Source: Umbelopsis ramanniana AG (lineage: Eukaryota > Mucoromycota > Umbelopsidomycetes > Umbelopsidales > Umbelopsidaceae). Taken from it: a DNA stretch of 64,000 nucleotides. Below the pieces are notes generated by a model. That model did no database searches, had not been told where the DNA came from, and was given only the letters and a program-made list of their open reading frames with translations. The DNA is taken from NCBI RefSeq assembly GCF_025399195.1, contig NW_026252090.1, positions 186,001-250,000 on the forward strand, in the 5' to 3' direction. The position numbers and the translations under genes are program-made. Shown here piece by piece: positions 25,301-37,061 of the stretch (positions are counted from its first letter, which is position 1; every line of letters starts with the position of its first letter).

Positions 25301-26166
25301 CCCTTAAGATTTGAACAATACTCACGTCTATGCATTGCGCGCAACATACTGGTGATGAACTTGTAGATACCATAACTTTCTTCGACCAGAGGTACGAGAG
25401 CAGCGATTCGGCATTCATTATTTGAAGAGGGTCGGAAATGCGCAAATACTCTTTTTTGAAATTGATCAATACGATCTTGTAGGCTCATCAAATCGCTAAT
25501 GGTTTCGTATCTAAAAACACCGTATATGAGCATCTACAACTTCCTATCTCCATCTAACATTTGCCAACTTACCCTTCGTTGGGATCATCAATATTCTTCA
25601 AACTGATGTACTCTTCGTATTCAAAAGTACCATTGAATTCTGGGTGCTGTCTATGGTAATTCAATTTGTGCAACAGAAGCTCTACGTAATTTCGAATAAG
25701 GCTGCCATAACCGCGGCTTCCGTCTCCTGCAACACTGCGAGCACATGTTTCAATCCATGCAGTCTCTCTCAGACCGTCTTTCAGAACCTGAATACAAACA
25801 TTAGATATGTATTCATACATGACCCCGGTAGCATAAATATGATTGTGGTTATTATAACTTACCACTGGGTGTCCATCCTTGAGAATCTTGTGGACCATAA
25901 TAAGGGCTTTGAAAGTCTGTACTTCATCCGCTAGAATAGGTTGAACCTTCAAACCACTCCATATGAGCGCGGATGAATGGTGGTCCCAAGTGTAGACAAT
26001 GCAACCTGGAAGTAGTCGGGTTAACAAACATGGATGGAAATGATGTGGCAAGTTTCTACCTACGTCGAATATGTTTCTGCTTTGGAGCAGTTTCATCTGG
26101 AGACGTTGCCTTCTTGATACTCTGAGCAAGCTCGGCCTCAGCCTTGTCCGATGAGAGATACGACAT
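22311..26166 (-). CDS. SLA2: Endocytic actin adaptor Sla2/End4 (HIP1R family)
   Basis: Links clathrin coats and PI(4,5)P2 membranes to actin during endocytosis and polarised growth. Multi-exon gene. The ATG at 26166 opens an N-terminal ANTH domain (CIVYTWDHHSSALIWSGLKV, ALIMVHKILKDGHPVV). A Pro-rich linker and a Gln/Arg/Glu-rich coiled coil follow (two exons between about 23.8 and 25.1 kb). The last large exon holds the C-terminal I/LWEQ (THATCH) actin-binding module (RWTEGLISAAKAVAVATNLL, EQLIVASNEVSAATAQLVAASRVKA without its middle break). The C terminus is finished by two tiny exons; the last codes EETD and a TAG at 22311. The family is about 1000 residues, which fits. It is divergently transcribed from rfc2 with only 128 bases between the start codons. 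Confidence 0.95.
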
Positions 26167-26262
26167 TGGGAGGAAGATGAAGCGTTCTGGGACGAAACTT
26201 GCAAGTCGGAATAAATAAAGTCCGCCTCCTCCATCATTTTTTGCCGAAAGTGTTTCACCTCG

Positions 26263-26268
26263 ACGCGT
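26263..26268. promoter_or_regulatory. MCB-like box ACGCGT in sla2/rfc2 promoter
   Basis: A palindromic ACGCGT, the MluI cell-cycle box bound by MBF in ascomycete yeasts, lies 27 bases before the Rfc2 ATG within a 128-bp divergent promoter. It fits G1/S expression of a replication gene. Use of this code in this lineage is inferred. Confidence 0.4.
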
Positions 26269-26294
26269 ACCGAACTTTTTTTTCTGCCTCCACA

Positions 26295-27839
26295 ATGTCT
26301 ACATTTTTCCAGAATGCTCGGGTTGCTTCTGCAAATAATGGACAACTTCCTCCCGAAGCACAACCATGGGTAGAGAAATAGTAAGTTGCGCGCGACCGAT
26401 TTGCAGTGCTTTCCTTCTCGCTTGAAAATACTAATCAAGACTTGATCTACAATTGCATCGAAGTCGGCCGAAGTCTATGAACGAGATCGCATCTCAGGAA
26501 CAAGCAGTACAAGTGTTGAAAAAAGCATTAACATCAAACAATGTAACTAGTTGTGTTCGAACTATTGAGTGAATCTGACTACACTTTGGTTTCTCAATTT
26601 AACGTGTCTCCATCATAGCTTCCTCATTTACTGTTTTACGGACCTCCTGGAACAGGCAAAACTTCAACCATTTTAGCACTTGCCCGCGAACTTTTTGGTC
26701 CAGAACTGATAAGGTCTCGTGTTCTTGAACTTAATGCGTCTGATGAACGTGGAATCCAAATCGTTCGCGAAAAAGTCAAGAACTTTGCCAGAACCACCGT
26801 AACCGCTACTGTAGAGTAAGTGCTTTTTTACTAATTTAATTTTCTAGGTCAACTATTCCTAATACTAATGTTGGTTTACAGTGATTACCCATGTCCACCG
26901 TACAAAATTATCATTCTCGACGAGGCTGATTCTATGACAACCGATGCTCAGTCCGCACTACGACGAACAATGGAGACATACTCTAAGACAACTCGATTTT
27001 GCTTAGTCTGCAACTATGTCTCGAGGTAATATTGATGAGCGGTGAATTATCATATGATATTGGCGATCTGTTTAACTCAAGAACATCGTGTTTAATTAGA
27101 ATTATCGAACCATTGACATCTCGTTGCGCAAAGTTTCGATTCAAGCCATTGCCGATTGAAAAATTGAAGGAGAGAATTGCCATGGTTTGTGAGCAAGAAG
27201 GCGTACAGATTGAACCTGAGGTAGGGGAAGCAAAGTTTGAATCACTTCACCGGAAAGGCATACTAATGCGTCTCTTCCTTTATTGGAAAAGGCTACTAGT
27301 ACGCTGATTAAAGCTTCCAATGGAGATCTTCGTAAAGCTATCATGTTCCTTCAAAGCGGTGCAAAGCTTCATGCAGGAGAGAAGATTGTGGCTTCCTCTA
27401 TCAATGAAATGGCAGGCGTATGTATCAGTGTTGATGTTTGTGGCAGTTTCCAAATGAACACTCGCTAACATTTACTACTGAATTCAGATTGTTCCACCTG
27501 AAGTCATGAGCTCCCTTACTGCTGCCTGGTACAGCACTGAGTACCAGGAGATAAGTAAGATTGTAAACGAAGTGATGAATGCTGGCTTTTCTGCTGAGCA
27601 AATTCTGTCACAGGTAAGCAAAACCTTTCCACTTGCCACTTTCCTAAACACAATCGCATTAATCCTATTACTTTTAGATGCATGACCATCTCGTTACAGA
27701 CGGAGATCTATCAGCATACAAAAAGGCAAAGATATCACTCGTTCTTGGCGAAGTAGACTTGTGCTTGATCAATGGAGCTGATGAGCATTTACAGATCCTC
27801 AATTTAATGCTTAAAGCAGCAGACATTGTTACTCACTAG
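26295..27839 (+). CDS. RFC2: Replication factor C subunit 2 (human RFC4 type)
   Basis: AAA+ subunit of the clamp loader that opens and loads PCNA at primer ends. Eight exons. The frame contains PWVEKYRP (start of the RFC box), Walker [21 protein letters not shown], Walker [11 protein letters not shown], the arginine-finger region SALRRTME, and [14 protein letters not shown]. The C-terminal collar helices end [20 protein letters not shown]. The run of motifs matches yeast Rfc2 and human RFC4 better than the other small subunits, because of the segment [12 protein letters not shown] and the [14 protein letters not shown] junction. About 350 residues, the normal size. Shares a short promoter with sla2. 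Confidence 0.95.
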
Positions 27840-28186
27840 AAGCGGTCCCAGCGAAAACGAGTCTTCTCTGTACACCCTAATCACAACCTTTTTCTTCTGT
27901 ACAATATCTAAAACATAAATTCATTCAATAACAATAAGACAAAACAAAACAAAAAAAGAAAGGATGAACATCCTTTTGCTTTGCATGCAGCTGAGGAAAA
28001 GAGAGAACAAGGTTTGAAAACAATTACATAGGGAAAGAGAGAAACAGGAGATATTGCAGGAAACGAGCGTGGATGGGCAGTTTTTTCTTTCATATTTGTG
28101 TAGATGGTACATGGGCATGCAATATGAAAATAAAGGTTGAAGATGGTATCAAAGGTGGATTGGTGAAGTGAAAGTAATATAAAGAA
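27840..28186. other. Convergent 3' UTRs of rfc2 and PKA gene
   Basis: A/T-rich, no coding frame seen. Contains 3' UTRs of the two converging genes. Confidence 0.5.
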
Positions 28187-29883
28187 TTAAAAATCTGAAA
28201 ATAACTGAACATAAGGGTCACCGGTGGGTATTCGGCTTGGATCGACATCCACAACATTTGGATATTTTTCAAAATTTGAAGTATCTCCAGGATGTCGGTA
28301 TGGGGGAACGATGGGGGCCTGAACCTTTTTTTCCAGCAAACCGAACCAGTCAACACCACGAAACCACTTGTGACGCTTAACATCTTCAGCACCGCCTTTA
28401 AGATTCCCTAAGCGACGGCTTCGGTCTCCTACCAGTAATCTCTTCAAAAGATCTTTAGCGTATGGATCAAAATGTGCTGGAAACATGACTTTGCCAGCCA
28501 AGATCTTTTCGTATATGCCAAATGAATTATCATCATAGAATGGTGGATAACTGCAAAGGTTACGGATGAATGATTGGTCATAATAGATTTGTCATATACC
28601 ATCTTAAGACCTACCCTGCCAGCATTTCAAAAATGAGAATACCCATAGCCCACCAGTCTACAGCTTTTCCGTGTCCTTTGCTTTGAATGATCTCCGGGGC
28701 TAATGTATCAAGAAAGGAGAAAAGAGTTAATATTCTGGCATGGGTAATGATGCAGCACCAAAGAGGAAGGATTTACCCAAATATTCTGGAGTTCCACATA
28801 AAGTCCATGTTCTATAACCCACACGCAGAAACGAGTTAAAATGAGTAGGAGGTGGAGGCAGATCATAAGCTACACTGCTAAACAGCCGACTTACCGGTCC
28901 AGTACAGTTTTTGCAAAGCCAAAATCCGTAATCTTTATGTGACCTCGATGATCCAACAGCAGATTCTCTGGTTTTAAATCACGGTATATAATATCTTTTG
29001 AATGCAAGTATTCAACTGCCAGTAAAATCTCACTGGCATAAAACCTGGTAATATCCGTAGTAAAGCGACCGGCTCTTCGTAGATGAGAAAATAGTTCTCC
29101 ACCAACGACGTACTCTAACATCATGTATAAATTTCGATCATCCTGGAAGGTGCAATAGCTTTGGATGGGGGTTGGTTAATAACATTAGATAATAAGGGGG
29201 AGTAGAGAATAAAAAAATAACTCACAGGTTCACTATAAATGGAAACTTTACATAAGAAAGAATCTGCTTTTCTGAATTAATGTGCTCGACTTGCTTAAGA
29301 CGCACAACTTCTTGTTTCTTTAAAACCTTCATAGCATAATACTTTTGTGAGTTTTTAAGGCGAGCAAGATAAACTCTACCAAATGTACCAGTGCCTAAAG
29401 GGAAACCATGTCAATTAATCTGAGAACAACTAAACCTTCCGCTGGCACTCCGCTCGACTCAATTCTACACACTGTGTAGTCCTTACCTAAAGTGTCTAAC
29501 AACTCCACATGGGTCAGATTGAAAGAAGGTTTTTTAACGTAAGAGCTGGTTAGGTGATGCCAATAGTGCCAGCTTGTTCTTTCGTCCGGTTGTTGTCCTA
29601 GGTGGTGATAAGACGATAGGGTGTTTTCAGAAGTTGAGGCAGGAAGCTGGTGATATAAAGTTTGCGGGGATTGTGAGATGGACTGCATTGCAGGTTTTTG
29701 AGGCTCCTGGGATGGTGGTGATGGAGCATTATTAACTTGACAATACGATGGATTTTTAGTGTGCTCATGGGGATGAATCAGGGGGGACGGTGACGGGTGG
29801 GGTGATGCCGGTGATTGAGGCTGCTGACTATGTGACGAAACGTCGACTGGGGCAGCTGTTGCATACCCTGAATGTGTGAGCAT
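28187..29883 (-). CDS. cAMP-dependent protein kinase catalytic subunit
   Basis: AGC-family Ser/Thr kinase that acts when cAMP releases the regulatory subunit. About seven exons. The N-terminal 130 residues are Pro/Ser/Gln/His-rich and unstructured, as in many fungal PKA subunits. The kinase domain shows [12 protein letters not shown] (Gly loop), AMKVLKK (VAIK lysine), [14 protein letters not shown] (HRD loop), ITDFGFAK (DFG), activation loop [16 protein letters not shown] with the Thr phosphorylated by PDK1-type kinases, and [16 protein letters not shown]. The C-tail ends in FSDF, the hydrophobic motif that folds back on the small lobe. The PKA call rather than PKC or S6K rests on the short C-tail and the activation loop. 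The long 5' side (about 1.1 kb) leaves room for an upstream non-coding exon. Confidence 0.93.
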
Positions 29884-30993
29884 ACTTTAAACCACACAAG
29901 GGAAACCAAAGAAAAATAAAGTGTAAAAATACACAGAGTCAAAAGAGAGGAAGAGAGAGGCGTTCTCGAGAGTTTGGGTCAACAGGGCAGGTCGATTTAC
30001 CGCTATTGGCAGCACGCGTGTCCATCAAAAAATTATTTCCATGAGAAAAATTTCAATTCCTTCCACACCGCACAGTTCGACTGATCTCCTTTGGATAGAG
30101 ACCAGTGTGATATTGTTTATGGGTAAATAGTGATATACATTTAACTCACAAAAGCGATTAGGAAGATATTGAACGTTTAAGCTATGAGCGGTCAAAATAC
30201 CAGTGATGACCGATGGTGACATAATGAATGTAACCGTAGCTTGTATGTAACTTCTTCCTTCCTTCCTTAGGCTGACTCTGCTTTACAATATTTTTCTTTT
30301 TTGATATCCGCGGATACGCTATCTATGGTGCTGTGCAGTCTACCGCTGTACATTTTATCTCGAAGAAGACACCGAGAAAATTCACACTCCGAAATGCAGT
30401 TTTCACAAAAGTACAGCGGGAGTGGTGCCAAATTACGAAGTGGCCATGTGGTTCCAGTGCCACCAAGGTAGAAATTCACATCCACTCACTCTGTTACCGC
30501 CTGTAAGTTGACATTCAATTTAGATCTCGTAAAATAAATGCTTTGCAAAAAGTTCATATTAAACGGTGTACTTCCAGTCTCACAATGGAAAATGAATAGC
30601 GTTCTTTCATATATCAATGAGTGCAACAGACTTGTGTCTTGAACGACGTCGTTAATGACAGCAGTATGCTCTTCCAGCTGCTATGTTAACACCGTTTCTT
30701 ATGGAGTGCACAGAATGAAGATTGATATGGATGGTCCTCATATAGCGAGTAACGGTGAAGCTATCACAGGGCTTCGTTCTTAGAGGGATATTGAGAATTC
30801 CTTACTTCCTGCATTTTTAACCAGCCATGTACTACTTTACAAGTGTAGGCAGCTTAGTCGGAAGTAAAGGAGACGACTCCAATCTTCAGACGTTAGATAC
30901 GCAGAATGGCTGTCTCCAAAGATAAGTCTATGAAAGCATTTCTGTTTATTGTAAATTTTTTATTGGAGCAACAGTGGAAAACACGAGCCCTAT
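29884..30993. other. PKA 5' region, no gene seen
   Basis: About 1.1 kb between the PKA ATG and the end of the eS21 gene. Minus-strand frames of 65-72 codons could be upstream ORFs but show no protein-like composition. It holds the PKA promoter and probably a long 5' UTR. Confidence 0.45.
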
Positions 30994-31624
30994 TTACTTT
31001 TGGTAAGACCAGACGTTCTTGAGAACTAATAATATAAATCAGTATAATGTTTCATTGTGCCTAACTAACATCACTCACGATCATAAAAAAAAAAACTTAC
31101 GGCCATCCTTGGTAGCAAGACGGTTGATGGAATCATCAGCCTCAGACTCCTTGCGGACGAAACCAGAAAGAGCATAGGTGGTGAAGCTACCGGTGTAACG
31201 ACCGCTGGCATCGACCTCACCGACGTTGATCTGGACGGAAGCGTGGTCCTTAGCAGTGATCAAACGGTTAGTGGCGGAGCTAAGGAAAGAAAACAAGAAG
31301 ACCAGTTAATAAACAAGACCCAAGGACAATGGTAAATGCGCAATGGCGTCAAAACAACAATCGTTTGCACTGTGAAAAATGGCATGATCCGCATATACAA
31401 TTTGTAGGTAGGTTATTCGACTATGCGATTAACATATGTCAAGCATGTCGTTCCTGACAAAACTCTTAACGATTTCTTGCAAATTACATGTTCGCCATTT
31501 TCATAGATGCTGATGATTGCGATCGCGATTGCATTGCTCGGGGCAACATTCATAACTTTTGAATATAAACTCACCACTTGCGAGGGATGTACAAGTCGAC
31601 GAGTCTGCCTTCAGAGTTTTCCAT
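30994..31624 (-). CDS. RPS21: 40S ribosomal protein eS21
   Basis: Small-subunit protein involved in maturation of the 18S 3' end. Three exons (31575-31624, 31101-31279, 30994-31025) join with consistent phases to give 86 residues, the standard length. Signatures are [55 protein letters not shown] and the end [10 protein letters not shown]. Intron 1 is 295 bp, unusually long for this window. I searched it on the coding strand for C, D, H and ACA boxes and found no convincing snoRNA. The Tyr-containing basic tail is that of the family. Confidence 0.96.
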
Positions 31625-31702
31625 TGTTTATTTGAATGCAAAGAGAGAATGTATCAAACAATCGAAAAAAAAAATATTTTTTCATTGGCCAAAATTTCAC
31701 TG

Positions 31703-32876
31703 TCACACTGAACGGATGGCTTTGATTTTGGCTTCACGCCATTCTACATAATCACGGTACCGCTTCGTGTCCTTATAGTGCTGGCCAGGTATCTATTGGG
31801 AAGACCAATTCTTGTCAATCAGTGATATCAAAAGATGAGAGTAAAGGGAATATACAACTTACCATAGAGACGATTCCAGAGACAGGAGCCTTTCGCTTCT
31901 CTGGAATAATGGATGCTTTCTCTGACCTGCTTTCCTTCGTTTTCCCATTATCTGTTGGCTGTTCATCCACCTTCGACTTTTTTCTGGCCTGCGATTCTGT
32001 TGGATTTTCTTCCTTGTCCTCTTTTGTACTCAAGTCACTCTTGGTGCGCTGTCGTTTGAGATGTCGCTTCTTCTTAGCCTCATCCTCTTCTTCTTGTCCA
32101 TCATCATTTGTCTTTTTCTTGCGAGATGGTCTAGCTGACAGGGTGTTTTCTTTTTTAAGCTGTACAATCAAATCTTTGCAGTGTTCATCCATGATTTTGG
32201 CGACCCGCGTCAAATCCAGAGATGTACAAGAGCATAACTTGGAAAGTGATTCCTTGTCTAGTTTAGCCTACAATTACCTACATTGATTAGAATTCAGACC
32301 TGGGACATCCTATCATGTTCAACTTTACTTACACCTAGAGCCTTTGAACAGATATAAAAGGCACTGGCTTTCCAGCTAGCAAGCTCCAGATCTTCGCCAG
32401 CTGCGATTCTCTTTGCAGCAGAGAGTGATTCCAGGTAGCGTGCCTGGAACTCTTCGAAGAATTTTTCAACATATGGTATCATGGAAGTGCAACCTAATGC
32501 AACTCCTATCGTCTTTATCGTCACTTTTGGTTGTATATTCAGACATTTTCTGACTCCATTCAAGGTATTCGCGTACGTAGGTGGTGTGCACATGGCAAGT
32601 CGGGTAGCTATAGTCTGGTCAAAGTCTGATATACCCAAACTGAAGGAGTACAAGATGAGTGAGCGATTTAAGGACCTTTTCAAGAGCTATGGTTTCGTAC
32701 CTTTCACATGCGAGGTGAATGCTTATAATGGGTCGTGCATTCATTCCTTTGCTGAAGACTCTCGGTGGCACCTTGCTGCATTGTGAATAAAAGTATTGCG
32801 CTCTCTCCTTCAGCTTTTGATTGTCGCTGAGATTAAGTCGATTGAGAGACTGTTCAATAGGATCTTGGCTTTCCAT
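31703..32876 (-). CDS. ORC6: Origin recognition complex subunit 6
   Basis: Smallest ORC subunit, needed for MCM loading at replication origins. Four exons. The first two encode TFIIB-like helical repeats (LNLSDNQKLKERAQYFYS, NTLNGVRKCLNIQPKVTIKTIGVALG). The middle is a Lys/Glu/Arg-rich disordered linker with nuclear-localisation-like patches (RKKKTNDD, KKKRHLKRQRTK) and possible CDK sites. The last exon (TGA at 31703) ends KRYRDYVEWREAKIKAIRSV, resembling the conserved C-terminal Orc6 helix that contacts Orc3. About 330 residues. The call rests on overall architecture plus the C-terminal helix; the family diverges fast. Confidence 0.85.
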
Positions 32877-33082
32877 TTACCCAGTCGAATGCAGATCACC
32901 TAGTTGTGGCCAGCAGTATTTCAGGGCAAAAAATTTAAGCCTGCGATTTTCTTCGGCCGCAGATTGGATTTAACGCTGATGGTGCCCCACCCTACCAAAA
33001 TCTTTGTATATCATTCTTTTCAAATTTTCAACCTTAGATAAAACATGACATGAAAAAATTTTGCGGCTTTATTACAATGGAT

Positions 33083-36000
33083 CTAAAGACTGACGCCTAA
33101 TACGTCTGACTGGGCAAGTGCAAGCAACATAGGATCATCAAAGTATTTGTTGATGCTAACGTCTTCGTTAAGACCCTGATTTAGGAGAAGCGGATTAGCA
33201 TTTGCTCTCAACTGACCACTAGCATATCGTACAAAAAATACTTGCCTTTCTCCTTCGTGTCTTTACCATGAAGTCGCGAGCAAGGTGTTGAGCAGGACTA
33301 GGCTCAAGCGGTCGCAGTTGTATCGATTTATCCAGAGGATCACCTGGAACAATCTGCCAATGGTCAAAGATCTGTTGACAGAAAGCTTGTCCTTGTGTAT
33401 GTGTTCGTAAATCTGTTTCAAAACCATTGGAATCTATAACAGGGATGTAGGCTTTAACTGTGTAGAGAGGAGAGCCGGGCTTTGGAATGTCTTGAGTGAC
33501 GTGGCCTCTTCTTCTCTGAAGCACAGCATACACCGATGAGACACAATCTGCTGGTGCTTGAATTTCGACATAGTATACAGGCTCCATTAAGCGCGGTGTT
33601 GCCTATAAAATTTAATGAGTGAGAGGGATCATATACAACAGAAGATTCTATGTTTATACGTACCATCAAAAACGAAGAATAGCACACACGCCTTGCAGTA
33701 GGAATGATTTGACCGCCGCCTCTGTAAATGGGCTCCTGGGCTAAAGTAGCATCAAGAATCTTGAATTTAACGTTTCGAATGGCTGTCGCGGAAATATTAG
33801 TATAAAACTCCAATGCTACGTGCGCTTATTGTCATTACTATCAATCACTTACGTTCTTCGCACAATGGACCTTCGCGTGTACCCCATTGGAAACCTTGTC
33901 TTATTGAGTCACGGACTGATCCGAGGAGCTTCTTGTCAACTTCAGAGGGAAGTGTGTCGTCCATAAGAACATTAGGGCCATTATCATCTGGACCAAATGC
34001 CCAAACTGATCGTGCCGCCAATATATCCCATTCGTATTTTTGTTCTAAGTGTTTACCCAAATCCTTGGCAGGCATTCGGATATTGATTCGCCCGCTTTCA
34101 ATGTCTTCTGCAAGGCCTTTTTCTAAGGGCTCAGCAATCATAGTGAGCTTATTCCTAAAAAAAAATAGAAAATGAAACATAAATAAATATCAAGCCAACA
34201 ACGCAATATTAAAATAAAACAATGGCAACGTACTTTTTGTTGGGAGTTTCAGCGAAGCACTTGAGCGCAGATGTTTCCACGACAGTCTCACAAAATCTGA
34301 CAACGGGGTCCGCAACCTTGAGATCGATTTCGGCATATAATCGTCGCAAATCGTGCAGCACGCAGTCGAGATACAATTCACCGGTGCCAAGTATGATGCG
34401 TTCTCCAGATTCTTCAACCTAAGTATGAAAAAACATCAATATAATGCTAGAGGCACCGATACCGTTTTCAAAAGTCAGCTTACCTTAGTAACCACTATAG
34501 GATAACTCTTATTAATTTTTCTCAGACCATCCAACATCTTGGGCAGTTCTGAAGGGTTGACTGGCTCAACAGCAACCTTGAGTACAGCAGTGGTGGGGAA
34601 ATGCAATGGGCGGAAAATATATGCGTCTTCATGCCACTTCTGTTGAGTAATTGTGGCAGTTTTGACTATGGAGTTATCAACACCTCCAAGAAGTACCCAA
34701 CTACCGGCTGGAACACCGTCAACATCAATTCGATACCTACAGAGAAACTGGATTAAGAAAAAAATAGGTGAATACATTCTCACTATGTCTGGATGCTTAC
34801 CGAGATTCGTTAATCCAAACGTCTGAAACTTGTTGTAGTGACATATCTTCTTCGTCGTCAATAGAATATCCTTCACCTAAGACGCGAACAGTTTGACCAC
34901 GTTTGATAGTACCACTCATGACACGTCCAAATGCATCAAATCCGGTTGCTTCGACATTATTGTACAGCTTTGTAATATGAATCATCAAAGGTCCGTCTGC
35001 ATCGCAATTTATCATAGCGTTGGCAACTTCTGTGTCTAGGTCACCAGTATATATATGTTGAACTTTAGCTTCAGCATTCTCAGCAGGCGAAGGTATGTGC
35101 TGCACAACCATCTCCACAAATCCAGTTGAAGGTCCAAAGAAGTGAGACAAAACAAGCTGCAACAAAGGCTTGACGTTGAGCTTAAAATGCTTTTCTTTCA
35201 AGAAGATGCCAAGAGACGACAGAGTTCGCTTCAGCTCTTTGCTTTCTTCGCTAAGGACCTGTGAGTACAGCTTGTAAAGAGGTTCGAGAATGAAATGTAT
35301 GAAAGACCTCTTGCTGCTGGGCTCGAGTGGTTTGCGACTGAAAGTTCGTCTGTCCGAATTGAAATACACGTCTCCCCACAAGCGTTTTGAAAACTCTTCT
35401 GCGCTGAATCCATCTAGAGAAGGCAATAGTCAGGATCAATGCTGACCCAAGTCGTTTTCAATCATATTTAAAAGCTTTACCATATGTATCAGCATAGATC
35501 TTTGCAAAGGATTTCAACGAGAAACACCATCCGAATTGCGAGGAAGCGAAGCAGACGTTTCCGAGCTCGGGACCCATTTTAATATGCTCTCCACCAGCGG
35601 TTGCTCTATCGAATGCATATAAAGTTAGCACTAAGTTCGCACTATCTCCTCGAAGTCATAATCCTCTCTTACCTTATGATAGAGTTGACTTCTTCTATAA
35701 CATATCTAAGTTTGAAGTAAGCATCGGTGGGTGGTAGTTTCAACTCCAAGATTAAACGGTCAACTTTGTTGACAACCAAAGTCATCTTGAGGTTTTCGCG
35801 AATACAATGTCGTATAATTTGCTCTGTGTTGGCCATAACCTGTTATTGCAAAGAGTGTCCGTTAGCAACAATACGCTTTCGATTTTCTTCTGCGCGATGC
35901 AATACAACTTACTCCTTCTACAACATCAACGACGATTACAACACCGTCCACCAAACGAACAGCAGCTGTGACTTCATCCACAAAATTGACGTGGCCTGGA

Positions 36001-36872
36001 GTGTCCAACACATTAAGAAGATAAGACTTCCCCTTGACGTTTTGCATTACGAGACTCATGGGCATAGACTTGATGCTAATGCCTCGCTCTCTCTCGAGCG
36101 TGTGCGTATCAGTGTACCGTTCCTACAAGCATCATCTTGTCAAGCCATATTTCCCAAGTTCAAAAATCTTACGTGGCCTTTTCATTTACTTACAGGTTTT
36201 TCAGGGTTGACTGGAATATCGTGAGTTTCGGCAATGAGCATGTCGACAAAGGATGACTTTCCATGGTGAAGATGACCGACAATGGCGACGTTTCGAATAA
36301 GATCAGGCATATTCATGAGATCAACCAAGAACCTTTACAAAAATCAATCGTTAGTGAGAATAATGATAGGTTCCACGCGTGGATCGATCTTTCTTACTCT
36401 TTGTTATAAGTGGTAGCTGGCATCTCTTTCTCGGCAATATGAAACTTTCGAATCTTAATAGGAGCAATGATAGGCTCCGAAAGAGGTTGAGTATCCTCCT
36501 CTTGCACAAGCGTTTCGACACCAGGTCCATAAACTTCTTCGGCAGAAGGATAGTAGTTTTTGTCTTCGTGAAGGACGATCTGGTTGTTTGGCGCATCTAT
36601 AACAAATGTAACGAATTTCGCGTGAGATTGACTTTAATCGTGATAATTGAGCAAACTGCTCTTTCATATCCAGTGCCGTTCCTACCGTCAATATGCATCA
36701 ATTGCATTCCTGTATCCTGTTGATCCTCTTGATCTACTTCTTCTTCGACGTATTGCTCTCCAAGACCGTAATCGTCTTCCTCTTCCTCTTCTTCCATCAA
36801 TTCCTCATCTTCTTCTTCATCAAGATCGGGGCCAAGGTAATTGCCGAATTCATCATAGAGAGAGTCGTCCAT
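33083..36872 (-). CDS. SNU114: U5 snRNP GTPase Snu114/EFTUD2
   Basis: EF-2-like GTPase of the U5 snRNP that controls Brr2 helicase during spliceosome activation and disassembly. More than a dozen exons. The start ATG at 36872 opens a very acidic N-terminal domain ([18 protein letters not shown]), typical of Snu114 and absent from EF-2. The G domain has the P-loop [10 protein letters not shown], switch/G3 [16 protein letters not shown], and a G4-like NKVD region. Domains II-V follow ([45 protein letters not shown]). The end is [18 protein letters not shown] with a TAG at 33083. Size near 980 residues matches the family. It is divergent from pso2, 189 bases apart. Confidence 0.95.
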
Positions 36873-37061
36873 CTCGAGAACGTCAACAAAGTCTGAGAGC
36901 TACACGAAGGAATTTCGACGGAATCGAACGAGTTATGGACTTTGTTGTTCGCGGGTGACGTAGAAAATTTATGACAAATTTATAGTATTGAGGTGGGGCA
37001 ACTTGGTGGACGCTAACTGCGCTATCGACCCTTACCTTCTGACCCAATCTCACATGACGAA

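Noticed and set aside
31280-31574. Possible snoRNA in the 295-bp first intron of the eS21 gene
   Set aside because: On the coding strand I found no RUGAUGA/CUGA pair and no properly placed H and ACA boxes.
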